Source: Chlamydomonas reinhardtii (taxonomy: Eukaryota > Chlorophyta > Chlorophyceae > Chlamydomonadales > Chlamydomonadaceae). From it: a stretch of 64,000 bases of DNA. The translations under genes and the position numbers were made by a program. The stretch lies in NCBI RefSeq assembly GCF_000002595.2, contig NC_057020.1, forward strand, positions 2,336,567 to 2,400,566, given 5' to 3'. Below are positions 31,845 through 43,842 of this stretch, in pieces (position 1 is the stretch's first letter; the number at the start of each line of letters is the position of its first letter). The notes beneath the pieces are model-generated. The model saw only the letters and a list, made by a program, of their open reading frames with translations. It ran no database searches and had not been told where the DNA came from.

Positions 31845-34800
31845 TCAGCTCACAAACAACCGCCGTGCCGAGCGGTCTCCGTCCTCAGACACCGCCATCG
31901 CCGACGGAGCCTCCGCGGGCGACTCTGTCGCCTCGGCCATCGACATGAAACCGCCGCCGACGACGACAGCACCCACGCCGCCACCAACACCCGTGCCAGC
32001 GCTGCCGCCAGGGCTGCTCAGCGCCGACGAGCCGGCGCCGCCGCTTCCGCTGCTGCTGCCGCGCTGGAAGTTCAAGCTGCGCGCCACCTTGCGCGAAAAG
32101 GCACGCAGCGAGAACTTGAGGCGGCCCGTCAACGAGCCCAGCACCGCCGAGTCCTCGCCACCAGGGCCGCCGCTGCTGGGCGACGGCAGCGCCGAGCCCA
32201 GGGCGGGCTCGCAGGCGTACTCGCAGCGCGGGCTAGAGGAGCTGGTGCGGCGCAGGCGGCGGTTGGTGACGCCGTCGGTGGCGTCTTCCGAGGCCGATGC
32301 CGAGGCGGTGGAGGGCGAGGCCAGGGCGCTGCCGGCGGCGGCAGGGCCGCTGAGGGAGGACGTGGCGTGCGCGAGGCGCATGCCGGCTGCCAGCGGCCCC
32401 ACGCCCTCCTGCAGCCGCGACATCAGGTCCGTGCCAGAGGCCGAGGCCAAGCGGAAGGCGGGGCGAGTGGGCGATAGCGGGTGCGGGTGGCCGTGCATGT
32501 GCGCGTGCGCCGCTGCCGGCGAGGTGGCTTGGTAGGGGTGGTGGCGGCCGGCGCTGCTGGTGGGGCTCGAGGGCGAAGGGCTGCCGGGCGTACCCGACGA
32601 CGTCGAGTGCACAGGCGGCGGCAGCGGCGGGCGCTGCAGCTGTGTGGGCGCCGTGGGCGCGCGGCGCACCACGGGCCGCGCGGGCGTTGCCGGGCCGGTG
32701 GCGGCCGGGGGCGAGGCCGCGCACAGGTCGGTGAGGCCGGGCGGCGGGTAGCGCTCGTGCTGCTGGTGGTACGGCAGCGACGGCGCGGCGGCGGCGCCGC
32801 AAGGGTCGTAGTGGTCCCGGGGCGTCAGCGGCGGCACGCAGCCGCCCAAGCCCGCCGCAGGGCGCGGCAGCGGCGGCAACGCTGACGGCGAGAAGGACGA
32901 GGCGGGGCCGGGCGCGGGCACGCGGTAGGCGGGCGCGGCCGAGGCGCCCAGGCCACCCGGCGTCACTGGCGCAACGGGCTGGAAGCCGGTGCCGCCGACA
33001 CCGCTGCCACAGGGCGGCGCGGGCTCAGAGATCGAGTCTGCGAGCGGCACCGCCCCCGCCCCCATCAGCTGCTGGTGGTGGTGGTGCTGCTCCTCAGCCG
33101 GGCACGTATGAGTCTGTCGAAGCACGGGCGTTGGCATGCCGGCCGCACCCGCTGGCGATGCGGCGGCGGCCTCGCTGCGCAGGGCAATGTCGGAATAGCG
33201 GCTGCCCACGCCTGCTGCTGCCGCCGCTTGGAACGGTGACGGCGCCAGGCTTGTGGCGCTGTTGTTGTTGCTGCTCGCGGCCGCTGCGGCTGCTGCCGCC
33301 GCGGCCATGGCCGCGCTGCCCATGCTGGGCTGACGGCCCGCCATTGACGCCGCGGCGCCGCCGCGCATCGGCGGCGGAGCGTGCACGGGCGCCAGGGGCG
33401 GGAACTCTGCGAGGCTGTGCAGCGCCGGCGGCGGCGGCAGCATGGGCGAAGCCACAGCGGTGCCGCTGCCGCCGCTGGCTACGGCGCCGGCGCCGGCTCC
33501 GCCGCCGCTGCTTGTGCGGGCGCTGCCGCCCAGCGCGTTGGTGACGCGGTCCGCGCTCAGGCTGCTCCAGCGTGGGTAGGTGTTGTCGCTGCTGCCTGTT
33601 AGCATCGGCTGCGACGAGCGGCCCTGCTGTTGCTGTTGCTGCTGCGCTGGCTGGTATTGCTGTTGGTGCGGTAGGTGGTAGTGGCTCGAGTAGGCGGGCT
33701 GGTGGTGGCCGTAGGCATGCTGGTGCGCCTGTTGGTCGTTGAAGAACGAAAGCGCTGGCGCCGAGGCGGCGGGGTGCAGAAGCGGCGCGTCCATGGGCGG
33801 CGCAACCGCATCCGAGCTGCCCCCGCCCGAGGTCTGTGCGGAGGCAGGGGCCGAGGCGGACAGAAGGCCGCCGGCGGCGGCGCCGGCCTCGCCAGCGGCA
33901 GCGCCGGCGCCAGGCTGGCCGTAATGGTAGTGCAGGGGCTGGTGCGGGTGCGGGTGGTAGTGGCCGTAGCCGTGGCCGTGGTGCGGCGGCATCATCGACG
34001 GGTGCATCGACAGGCCGGTGCCGCCGGCGGGTGCGCCCGCCGGCAGCGCCGCCGCCGCGGCGCCGCCATCGCCCATCGGCGACGTGGGCAGCTGCATCGG
34101 CTCAGCGGCGCCGCCGCTATCCTCGCCCTCGCCCTCATCACCGGCATCGTCGCCAGCGCCGCCCTCTGTGGCGGCGCCGCCGCCGCTCTTGAGCTTCTGC
34201 TGCCGCTCCGCGGCGGCTACCGACGCACAGTGCACGGCGGCGTCGAAGGCGCCGATGCCCTCCAGCTTGAGGTGCTGGCCGCTCAGCGGCTCCTTGCAGC
34301 CAAACGTCAGCGAGATGTCAACGTCCTCGGGCAGCCGGAACAGGTCGCGAATGCGCTGCGTGAACTCCTTGAGGCCGCCCGGCCCCTGCTTGACGGGGAT
34401 GCGGTGGATCTGGCCCTCGAAGTAGACCACCATGATGGGCTGCACGCGCTGCACGTCGGGCTTGAGGTTCTCGGGCGTCAGGCTGGCCTTCCAGTCCGCC
34501 AGGTTGTGCTGGCAAAACCTGTGCGTGGGGGTTTTGGGGAGTTCGGGGAGAAGGGGGAGGATGCGGGTATCAGGAGGAGATGCACGGGAACGGGGCCGAA
34601 AGATATGGGTAAGGAGAGGGCGGTGCGGAGGCTGCGATGATGAGGCTGGGCCACAGGCGCGAGCGCCATTATCATCCAAGGCACAATGTCCAAAGAAGCA
34701 AGCTCCTCATACATGCCGACATCTGAAACCACAGCACCGGCGATTCTAAATTCGCGCACCTGCAATTGGTCTCCTCCAGCCTGCCGGCCTGCTGCAGCTG

Positions 34801-34911
34801 CCACCGCGCCAGGCAGCGCGGGTGCACCTTGCGCGGGCAACGGCAGGGGCTGACTAGTACGTCACGGTCCTTGGTGTCATCAAGGCAAATCCAGCACATG
34901 TCATCAGTCTC
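31845..34911 (-). CDS. RING-variant (RINGv/C4HC3) protein with PB1-like domain and long low-complexity tail
   Basis: Probable E3 ubiquitin ligase of the MARCH/RINGv type. Exon 34911-34760 encodes ETDDMCWICLDD, then PCRCPRKVHPRCLARW and TNCR. Exon 34518-31845 completes the finger with FCQHNLADW, so the ligand order is C-x2-C, C-x-C, H-x2-C, C-x2-C, and the last pair is rebuilt exactly across the intron. A ~90-residue module follows (IMVVYFEGQIHRIPVKQGPGG to FDAAVHCASVAAAERQ), which looks like a PB1 or ubiquitin-like fold. About 750 residues of Ala/Gly/Ser/Pro/His/Gln low complexity end in RSARRLFVS. Most RINGv proteins have transmembrane helices and none is seen here. The first coding exon, upstream of 34911, is unresolved; the frame passes an acceptor TCGCAG just before GAG. 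Confidence 0.82.
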
Positions 34912-37172
34912 CTGCGACACAACGGCACCAGGGGGAAAGCAGTGAGCGGCTGTAGCAGGACTTCTGGATGCCGGGTGGTGATGGCGCCAGGGCCCGATAC
35001 AGAGGTAGATACCCCAGTTGGCAACAGGTGAAGCAAATTTCGCCGCCCCATGCTAGGCACGTGCTCGCATGGGAGCTGGTAATCAGTAAGAGGACGTGAA
35101 GAAGCTCAGGGGAATGGGACGTGCCCGCGGTAAGGAGGCGGAGCAGTCCGTGTGGGTAACCGTCAGCGCTCCCAAACCCGAGTGCGTGGCTCCGACCCAG
35201 CCGGGCCCCTTTAGAAGAGCCAACAGATAAACCAACACCTATAATAACGCTGCAATAACCAGCTGCCTTCACTCGCGCTGCAGGATTCGGGGGCATCTGA
35301 CGCGACCCACCATGGCGTCAGAACCCTGCGGGCTCTCCGCTGGGACGCTGCTGGCTTCCAGCATCCCTCCACCGCCACTTCCCACCCCGAGGTCGCGAAG
35401 TTGGATGTGCTCGCCCTAATTCGTCAATAGACCTCCTTCCGGCACCTGCGTTGTTACACGGAGCATACGCAAATCGTCAACAAACCACAAATTAAGAGCG
35501 TATGAGAAGCATGCAAAGTCGGGCTCGCAGCCGGGAGGAAGAAGGAGCGATGCACGCGAGCAACCGCGCCGCGTTGCCAGCCCCTAGACGTGCGCTGCCC
35601 CCGCCCAGAAACCCCCAATAGCATCATCTTGTAAGCTCGACACCGCATAGCCAGTTGCTATGCCTCGCAGCTGCGCGCGTCCCCGACGGGCGTTCGCTTT
35701 CACTGGGTCCAAGTGCGTCCGAGTCTACCGCTAGCACTGCGCACCTGCTCAATGGTGACAGAGCAGGGGCTTTTCGGACGAAGGCTATCTTGGACTGGGC
35801 GAACTGTGCGCGAAAATAGAGAATGGCGACCTAGGAAGCGCGTTCTACTAAAGGACAGAGCAGGAAGGGACACGGTGTATATCCCTGTGCTCGTGTCTCT
35901 GTTGTGTGCTGGTTCAGCTAAGTTAAGCCAAGCCAAGCTCACTAGAGCGAGCAAGCAGGCCGCCCGTACGATTCGCCCGCCATTGCAATAAACGGCGGTC
36001 TTTCACAACTGAGTGCACAGCGAAACCGAGCTTACCTGGAGCGTTCACGTTCGCTTAAACGAGCGCTAGAAGTGAGCGAGTTGCTTAGCGGCTGCCCGGT
36101 CCACCTTTCCAGTTCCACTACTGGCATCGGGTAAAGCGCAATGTGTGACGCTATGTGAGCCGCGAAATTTGGGCCGCGCAACCGCTTTTGAACATCCAGC
36201 TTTCTGAGAGGTGTTCATAAGGTGGCATTAGGAGCAGCGTGCGGTGACTAGGCGTACCACGGGCTGACGTTTTGGGCCGCAGTCCGTCGCAGTCAGCCTT
36301 GGCTAACGCTGGGGTGTGCTGCAGGGCCCAAAGCAAGGTGTAAGGCTAGTGGCACAGCTACACTGCTGGGGTGGAAGAGCGTTTCGGGGGGGGATGAACG
36401 GTGGCCGTGGAGGGTAGCAGGTTTGTGCGCTCAGGAGCCACAGTCTTTATACCAGCCGCGCCATCTTGCGTTGACGCTGCAAATTGACTATTGGGGTCTG
36501 GGAATACGCTGTCCCATCGCACTCAGGAGTCAGGGGGCAGGTGTAGGGGGCAAAGGGGGTTACTCTGGTACTGCGCTGTAACCAATGCAATCTGCACACC
36601 TCTCAGCAAGCTGGATGTTCAAAGGCTGTTGCCCCGCTCTAACCGCGACATGACCTTACATTGTCCAACCATTGCTGCCCACTCATTTCCCCTAACTACC
36701 CCCTTACTACGAGAACCACCTAGCGGGAAGGGACTTTCGCGCTCCCATTGCACCGTTGGTTACTCTGTGCTCGTTCATCCAGAAACCGCATGGGCCCCAG
36801 CCATACAATCGGCCACTCATCACAGTGGGTGCACATACAGAGAGGTACCGAGTACCGACGCACCGCGCCCCTGTGCGGCTCAGCCTCCGCAGCAGGGGAG
36901 GCTGAGTGGAGGCTGTGAAGGATTAACTGGGGAGGCTGTGAAGGATTGACTCCTGATATTACTACTGCGTATGGTGACTGTGGGAGTAAGCGAAGGCAGG
37001 CGGCAGGGGGGGGGGCGGATCGGAGTGGTGGGTGGTTCGACGAGGGGCGGGCACCAGCCGCGGGCGTGTGGTTCTTGCACGAGAACTTTGGGTCACGCGT
37101 CTTAACCCTTGGTATTAAGCACATTTACACTGCACCTACTATACATATCATAACACCGATACACCAAGAGAA
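34912..37172. other. Intergenic, 2.3 kb, with an inverted repeat pair
   Basis: The left part should contain the missing first exon of the RING-variant gene. Positions 36182-36219 and about 36592-36631 are inverted copies of one another (GAACATCCAGCTT-CTGAGAGGTGT). Read as protein, both strands give an HLSxSWMFKxGC-like peptide, so they may be fragments of one decayed coding repeat. A 17-base direct repeat GGAGGCTGTGAAGGATT occurs near 36909 and 36932. Confidence 0.5.
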
Positions 37173-40100
37173 ATGCTGCTGAACTCTAGAGCCCAAACTG
37201 CATCGGCCACTCGCCGCGCCGGTGCTTACAGGCGGCCAGCGCGGTCCTGCCGAATGGTCGTTGTTGCTGCCGCTGGTCGCGAGGATTACCTTCTGCGCAG
37301 GTGAGTTGCCGGGTTTGTGGACATCGCTACTTTTGGTTTTATGTGCCGCCTGTTCTTCCGCCTGCCCTCCGCCAGTCTGTCCGAAGGCGCTGAGGTCAGC
37401 GTGCTGGTGGTGGATGGGACCCAGCTCGTTGCTGAGGTATGTACCATGTGTCCCTTGCCCGGTCGGGTGACTGGCGCCACAGCGACATTCGTCCTGGCCA
37501 CGCCTAGGTCACAAGACGCCAAACTACCACCTGGGGCTTGGGTCCACCCACCCGCAAGCCGCTAGGCATGCAGCCACTGCCTCACTTGGCCCCCCTTCCC
37601 ATCCGGCCATCCCATGTAAACGCCCACACGCGCACAGGCCAAGCGCCGCCACAAGCTGGCGCCCACCGCCACCGCCGCCATGGGCCGCACGCTGCTGGGC
37701 GCGCTGCTGATGGGGTCGTTCAGGAAGGAGGATGAGCAGGTGCAGGTAGGTGGTGGCACAGGTGCCGTGCCGTTCGCTGGGGCCCCCTTCAGACCACCGC
37801 TGCACAAGGGGTGGGGTGCGTCGGGGGGGGGGGCGGCGTGTGGGTGCGGGGCGGGCTGCCGTTGGGTCATGACTGCAAGACCGCAGGACCGCAGGACAGT
37901 AGTACTCAGGCGTTAAGGGTCACACCGTGGGCCGCATGTGGCTCCTGGAGCGCAATGATGCTCCCAGCTTGGACTTGGGCGGCGGGCTGCCGCCACAGGA
38001 CTGGGGACTGGGGCCGACCAACCCTGGCAGCGCCGCTCACAACACTGAGCGGCTGGGCGCCCCCGCCTGCCCTGCTGCAGATCACGTTCCAAGGCAACGG
38101 GCCCGCGGGCTCCATTCTGGCCATCGCTGACACGCGCGGCAACGTCAAGGGGAAAATCAACAACCCCGCAGGTGGGCGTGGTGGGAGGGGTGGAGTCACC
38201 TGATTCCGCGCAGGGACGCACTTTGATTGCTGTACATGACCCCAGTGCTAACAACTCACGCCCGCCCATGTCCCGCCCCCGTATACACCGTCACCACCGC
38301 CGCAGCGGACCCTCCTCTGCGCCCTGACGGCAAGCTGAATGTGGGCGGCGCTGTGGGGCAAGGTGAGACATAGACGGAAAGACGAAGGCAGGCAGGCGCA
38401 GGCGCAGCAGGTGCTGGCAGGACTGGTCGAGGGATCCGGCGTTGCAGGAGGGTGGCAGCCGCGCAGCGCCGGCATGACATGCCCAGCCTTCCGCTGTCGG
38501 GCATCAACACGAGCTTCTGTGCGGGTGCTGGGGATGCGCAAGGCTGCAAACACCAACCATGCCGTGCGCTGTGTCACCATGTGCACGGGGCGCCTGGTCT
38601 TGTGGCGCAGGTGTGTTGGCGGTGGTTCGTAGCCACCCGCTGGAGCCGCAGCCGTACACAGGCATGGTGCCCATCGTGAGCGGCGAGGTGGCGGAGGACC
38701 TCGCCAACTACCTGGTGAGAGCGGGCTTGCTTGTGTGTGTGTGTGTGGGGGGGGGGGGGGTTGTAGATACCAGCCCAAACTAAACCAAACCCAATGCAAT
38801 CGAGCGAGGAGGAGAGTGTGGCCGATGCTTGACAACGGAGTGGCACGCGACAATATTCGGGGGTGGGGTGGGGTTGCAAAGATGGTTGGAACAGTGGTAC
38901 AGGATGCACTGAAGACTGCAGATGAAGGAAGGGTAGTGTTAACTGGATTCATCCAGGGAGTTTTAGGGGGAACGAGGATCACGGGTACGGGGCAGGGCGC
39001 AGGGGAACAGGGAGGTTTGCACTTGGCAGGGCTGCTAAGTCAGTCAGACCACAGCAAAGTCAGTACATAGCCGGGCTGTGCTAGCAGTATGCGCGTGTCC
39101 ATCGAGCTCCCTTGGCGCCGTGATCATACATCACCCAGCACACACACACACACACACCTGCACGCACCTGAGCCCCCCGTGTCAGCCTCCCATGGTCGGT
39201 GGCATTTACTCAATCCGCCTTGCCGGGCCGGCAACCTCCGTCGCCCCCTCCCCCAGGTGGACAGCGAGCAGACCAACTCGGCACTGGGTCTGGGTGTGGC
39301 TCTGGACCGGGACTGCAACGTCAAGAGCGCGGGCGGCTGGCTGGTGCAGATCCTGCCCTTCTGCAGGTAGGGGTGGGGGCCGGGCAAGGGTGTTTTCACC
39401 ATCCCGTGAGAAAGCGAGGTGGGGGGCTGCGGGAGTGGGGGACGTTGGCAATGGCAAGCACAGGATACTCCACCACCCATCAGCGGCTTGTGGGACGGCA
39501 GCGGGCAGCAGAACGCGGCGGGCGCCCGTCACCTGCACGCCACACAACCGCAGCGAACCCAACGCCCCGCCTCCCTCCTCTCACCCTCACACCCCGCCCC
39601 TCACTCTCACCCCGCCCCGCCTCTCACCCCGCCTCTCACTCTCACCCCGCCCCCGTGTAGCGAGGAGACGCTGGTGCAGCTGGAGCAGAACCTGACCACC
39701 ATGCCGTCCATCACCGCCATGCTGAACGAGGGCATGTCGCCCGAGGCCGTCACCGAGCGCATCCTGCAGGGCCTGGGCGTCATGCCGGGGGCCGAGCGCG
39801 TGGTGCCCAAGTACGGGCCGTGCGAGGTGCGTTGCGGCCGCTTAGAGGCGGGGCGCGGGGCGGGGGGCGCGGGGCGGGGGGCGGGGGGCGGGGGATGCGA
39901 TCGCGTGCCGCTGGATGCAAACGAGAACAATACCGGTACTCCGGTAGTCCACCACTATGCCAGAATCGGCATTGCGTGCATGCTCGTCACAACCACCGCC
40001 AACAAACCGCCACGGCTGCCGGCCCACTGCAGGAGGAGACGTTGAAGAAGCGCATGATCCGGGCGGTGGCGTCTCTGGGCAAGAAGGAGGTGGCGGACAT

Positions 40101-40513
40101 CATCGCGCAGGAGGGCAAGCTGGAGGTGAGGTTTGGAATTGGCGCGTCGTGACTAGATGGGCGGGGCGCTGGTTTTGTGGCTGGCTGGCAAGTTGTGATA
40201 AAAGGGCAGTGGAAAGGGGCTGGCAGCGGCGGGCGGCAGCATCAGCGGTCGGCGTTCAGGGGCTCACCTTCCATTGGCTCGGCCCGCCGCGCATGACCCA
40301 TCCTGAATGCCCTGCCTTGTTCCTGCCTTGCGCCCCCGCTGCTTGCAGGTGACGTGCGACCTGTGCCAGCAGACCTACAACTTCAGCCAGGGTGAGGTGG
40401 ACGCATACCTAGACGCGCAGCGCTCTGAGCGCGAGGAGGAGGAGGAAGAGGAGCAGGCGGAGGCGGTGGAGGAGGTGTCCGCGCCCCTGTCCTCCAACAC
40501 CAGCTCGGCATGA
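37173..40513 (+). CDS. HSP33: Chloroplast HSP33, redox-regulated holdase chaperone, 10 exons
   Basis: Exons 37173-37300, 37376-37436, 37638-37745, 38081-38171, 38306-38362, 38611-38714, 39257-39366, 39661-39826, 40033-40125 and 40349-40513 give 360 residues with exact phases. An Arg/Ala/Ser-rich plastid transit peptide of about 35 residues precedes GREDYLLR, the start of the Hsp33 fold. Family landmarks follow: PTATAAMGRTLLGALLMGS, GNGPAGSILAIADTRGNVKG, GKLNVGGAVG, PYTGMVPIVSGEVAEDLANYL, DSEQTNSALGLGV and the C-terminal CDLCQQTYNF. Bacterial Hsp33 binds zinc with CxC plus CxxC. Here CxxC (C309, C312) is intact, but the first motif reads YGPCEEET, with a single Cys (C274). A Glu-rich tail follows. 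It probably protects plastid proteins during oxidative stress. Confidence 0.95.
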
Positions 40514-40791
40514 GCGGGGCCACGCGGCGGAGTGGGAGTGTGGTGAAGGGCATGTGTGGAAGGGGGTGGGTGGTGTGCGGTGAGCGGAGTGGCACCTGCG
40601 GGTTGCGGAGCTCTTGTGCGGCAGTGTGTGTGCGTGTGTGTGTGTGTTAAAAAACGAAACGAAAGCCCGCCCAATGACGCGACGGAGTTACTTACCGATA
40701 CCCTCCATTTTACCGAGCGTCGCGTGACTGTCGTGACCCAGGTAGTCATACTCACCCGCGATAAGCCTGGAACCCCACGGGCAACCATTCG

Positions 40792-40863
<72 letters not shown>

Positions 40864-41933
40864 ATGGAGTGACACGGCGCGCGGCTCTGTGGGCTGGGGC
40901 AGCCGGCAGCTGCGTGGGTACGGATCGTACCGTTTCAGGGGCAGTCGGGACGTGCAGTGGACGAGACCGCAGAGCTGAGGGTGGGCTGTGGCAGAAGGAA
41001 GCACGCTTTGCTGGCAGCTGCCTGACACACATTGTCAGGCGGTTGGGCCGGGTTGGGATCCCCACTATAAGTCTGTAACAGCCTGACGTGGACACCTGAC
41101 TCTTGAGGTGGCACCTAGATGCGTAAAGCCACTGGCGTGACCACTTTTGCTGCTACCAGTATGTACCATGTAGCCGCGGGGATTCTGAGCGTTCCCATTC
41201 CATCATCCCCGAGTACCAAGAGAAATGCGAAGGGCGCTTCTCCTGCTTATATTACAGCCCACCCTCGCCAGCGGATTGTTTCAGTCCAGCCGACCGGGGG
41301 CATCTGCGGCTCTACCGCCATCGCCGCGTGCCACGGCCCAGCCACCATCCTGCCGGGCGCAAACGCACGTCTCAGTCACGCGCCTCGTGCCCAAGCATGC
41401 CACACCTTGAGCTTCATCGTGGTATGACTACATGACGGACAAAATGGTACACACATACGGGGGTGAACACATACACCTGTGCAGACTACATCCATTGCAC
41501 TTAGGGAATCCATTCACCTGCTGCCCGTCGGCAGGTGTGCTGTTCAGTTCAGGCCGGCGTGCCCGGCTCATCGACATTCATTCCCGTTGTAAGCACGCAT
41601 TGGTTCCTCCAATCACGCGGGCATGTCACGCATGGAAATACACAGCCACATTGGCGCCATCTTCCAGGCGAGTCAAGCAGCCCAAATACAGCCAAGGTGC
41701 GGGCGGAACGCTGTAGTGTGCACACAAGCACCGTGTACTACACACCACCAAGTGATTTCTGACACGAAGTATAGGATGAATACGCATTATGTTCGTCTTG
41801 CAGCCTTGCGCGCGTGAAACGTGCAAGGAGCAAACAATAAGAAACGCCGCCGCCCAACCGCTAAATTACCACTGAAATGCAAGATACCCCGTCCTTGGGG
41901 TCACGAAAACTCCTTGACGTGCTCTATCAAGGG
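40514..41933. other. Convergent 3' region of HSP33 and the RAB28-like gene
   Basis: The HSP33 3' UTR probably runs to the TGTAA at 41074-41078. No exon is seen in the remainder. Confidence 0.5.
40794..40861 (+). repeat. (TG)n microsatellite
   Basis: About 33 uninterrupted TG units in the presumed 3' UTR of HSP33. It produces a His/Thr open frame on the other strand that is not a gene. Confidence 0.97.
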
Positions 41934-43214
41934 TCACTCGGACGCGCCCGAGGAACAGCAGCAGCACAGCGTCCGCCACATAGAGCGCTTTCTACTCCCT
42001 TCCGATGGGTGCTGCGGAGACCTGCCAGCGGGTGCAGCCCCTGCCCCTGCCCCTGCCCCGATCATGTTACCAGCCAGCGGCGACGTTGACCGGACCGCGA
42101 CCTTTTGCCCCATTGGCCCCGTCTTGCTTATCAGCATCGCCGTGGGACTGGGTGTGCCGCTGCGACTGCCGCCGAAGCTACCGCTGGCGCGGCTGCTGAC
42201 CGGCCGCCAAGGCTGGTGCTGGTACGGAAACGACACTGCGACCCCGCCACCGCCAACGCCTGGCGCCAGACCCGCGCCGCTTGCTGCTAACTGGTCCAGT
42301 GCCAGGCCAGCTGCAGACGCCGGTGCCCACGGCTCCGCCGCTTGCGGCAGCCCGTCCATGCCGCCAAAGCTGCCCCCGCCTCCGGACAGCCCGCCCGCAA
42401 AGCGCTGCTTGTAGTCGGTCGCCGCAAGCGGCACGCCGGCCAGGTCGCACGACAGCTGCACCGCCGCCTCCAGCACGCCCTGCCCGCTCGCCGCCGATAC
42501 CGCGAAGCGCGTGCAGCCGTGCCGCGCTGCCAGCTCGCGAGCCAGCGCCTCCGACGCCCCAAACTCCGCCGGCGCCGGCGACACGTCGCACTTGTTCGCC
42601 ACCAACGCCAGGTACGGCCGCGAGCCGCCGCCGCCCGCCGCGCCGTCGGCTGTCGCCGACAGCGCCGCCTCCACCGCATCCAGCGCGTGCCGCAGCCCCT
42701 CCAGTGAGGCTGCGTCCCCCGCGTCGTACACCAGCAGTACGGCCTGGGCGTTGAAGAGGTAGGCGCGCAGCGGCCCCGAGTCGTCGTTGGGCCGTCCCGT
42801 GGGGCAGTCGCTGACGTCCCACAGCTGCAGCGTGACGCTGACGTCGTCGCGAAGCGCCAGCTGGCAGGCGTAGAAGTCCAGGCCGCGCTGCCGCGCCAGG
42901 GTGGCGGAGAAGCGGAAGGCCTCGCCCTCCGCCATGCGCCGCACGAGGCTGGTCTTGCCGCATCCTGGCGCGCCGATCACCAGGACCTTGTAGCGCTGGC
43001 GGCTGACACCGCCGCCCGGCACAGTCGGCGGGTTGGCGAGAGAAGGGCCAGGGCCGGGGCTGGGGCCGGGGCTGGGGTCGGGCCTGAGGCCGGGGCTGCG
43101 GCTGGCGACTGGGCCGGCGATTGGGTGAGCGTAAACACCACGACTGGTGGAGTGGCTGCCACCAGGGCGCGGCGGGGCTGCCTCCGCGCTGATTGGCGGG
43201 AGGTGCGTGGCCAT
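41934..43214 (-). CDS. RAB28: RAB28-like small GTPase with N- and C-terminal extensions
   Basis: Intronless, 426 residues, with the GTPase core at about 74-270. The P-loop is GAPGCGKTS (81-89). Then come GLDFYACQL, VTLQLWDVSD, YLFNAQAVLLVYD, LALVANKCD (G4) and FAVSAASGQG (G5). The combination GLDF, VTLQLWD, a YLFNAQAVLLVYD-type strand and ALVxNKxD is closest to RAB28, a GTPase linked to BBSome and IFT traffic in cilia. The switch II site is WDVSDCPTG, with no Gln after DxxG, as in RAB28, which also deviates there. A Pro/Gly-rich stretch of 70 residues precedes the core. A ~150-residue Gly/Ser/Pro extension follows and ends WRTLCCCCSSGASE, an internal Cys4 suited to palmitoylation, not a terminal prenyl motif. 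Confidence 0.85.
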   Translation of the reverse strand: MATHLPPISAEAAPPRPGGSHSTSRGVYAHPIAGPVASRSPGLRPDPSPGPSPGPGPSLANPPTVPGGGVSRQRYKVLVIGAPGCGKTSLVRRMAEGEAFRFSATLARQRGLDFYACQLALRDDVSVTLQLWDVSDCPTGRPNDDSGPLRAYLFNAQAVLLVYDAGDAASLEGLRHALDAVEAALSATADGAAGGGGSRPYLALVANKCDVSPAPAEFGASEALARELAARHGCTRFAVSAASGQGVLEAAVQLSCDLAGVPLAATDYKQRFAGGLSGGGGSFGGMDGLPQAAEPWAPASAAGLALDQLAASGAGLAPGVGGGGVAVSFPYQHQPWRPVSSRASGSFGGSRSGTPSPTAMLISKTGPMGQKVAVRSTSPLAGNMIGAGAGAGAAPAGRSPQHPSEGSRKRSMWRTLCCCCSSGASE

Positions 43215-43842
43215 GGAGTGGGCCTCTACTGCTATGGCTGTGTCAAGGAGGCGGGGTCCATTGGTGTGTCCATTGCAGCCCCGAATAGCAAGTCACGCCG
43301 CGGCCGTGTCGTCGACACGGCTCTGAGCGTGCAGCAGCGCTGCTTCCCCGCCAGGGTCGCGGCTGAGGGTTTCGCAGCTTGTCACAATAGGCCAACTAGT
43401 CAAGAGTTACAACTATCGCTATCGCCGTGCCTGGTATTATTCAGGCCCGGCTTGTTCGATGCAGAAAGTCTTGACCCGACTCGCCCTAAACGTTCAGGTC
43501 AATCTGAGAAGGACCTTTGCTTCTTGTTACAATGATTTTAAGTTGTAATTAGGGGCCTACTCATGAGCAGGAAGAGGTAGCGACCCCCAAACTCAAAGCC
43601 TTGTCAAGCCGTCCGCACATATCAATGTATGGTTTTGCAAGCGTGCAAGTTAAGCTGGAGCTACTTGCCACGCTGGGCGAAACGCGGAACTCATCTGCAT
43701 GGGCTGAACGCCCAAACTTTCCGCAACCAGCTACCAACTTTGCAGCTTCCAAAATTCCTTGGTGTCAATGCGTAGATATAATTGCAATGAGCTAGTATAG
43801 GGCCTCTCTCGTGACTCGGGCACGTCGTTTGATATTGCAGCG
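43215..43842. promoter_or_regulatory. Divergent promoter region, RAB28-like and GLTSCR1 genes
   Basis: The 628 bp between two divergent starts must hold both promoters. No TATA box or repeated motif stands out. Confidence 0.45.

Noticed and set aside
31809-32477. Arg/Ala-rich plus-strand frame with no stops
   Set aside because: Antisense of the low-complexity tail of the RING-variant gene.
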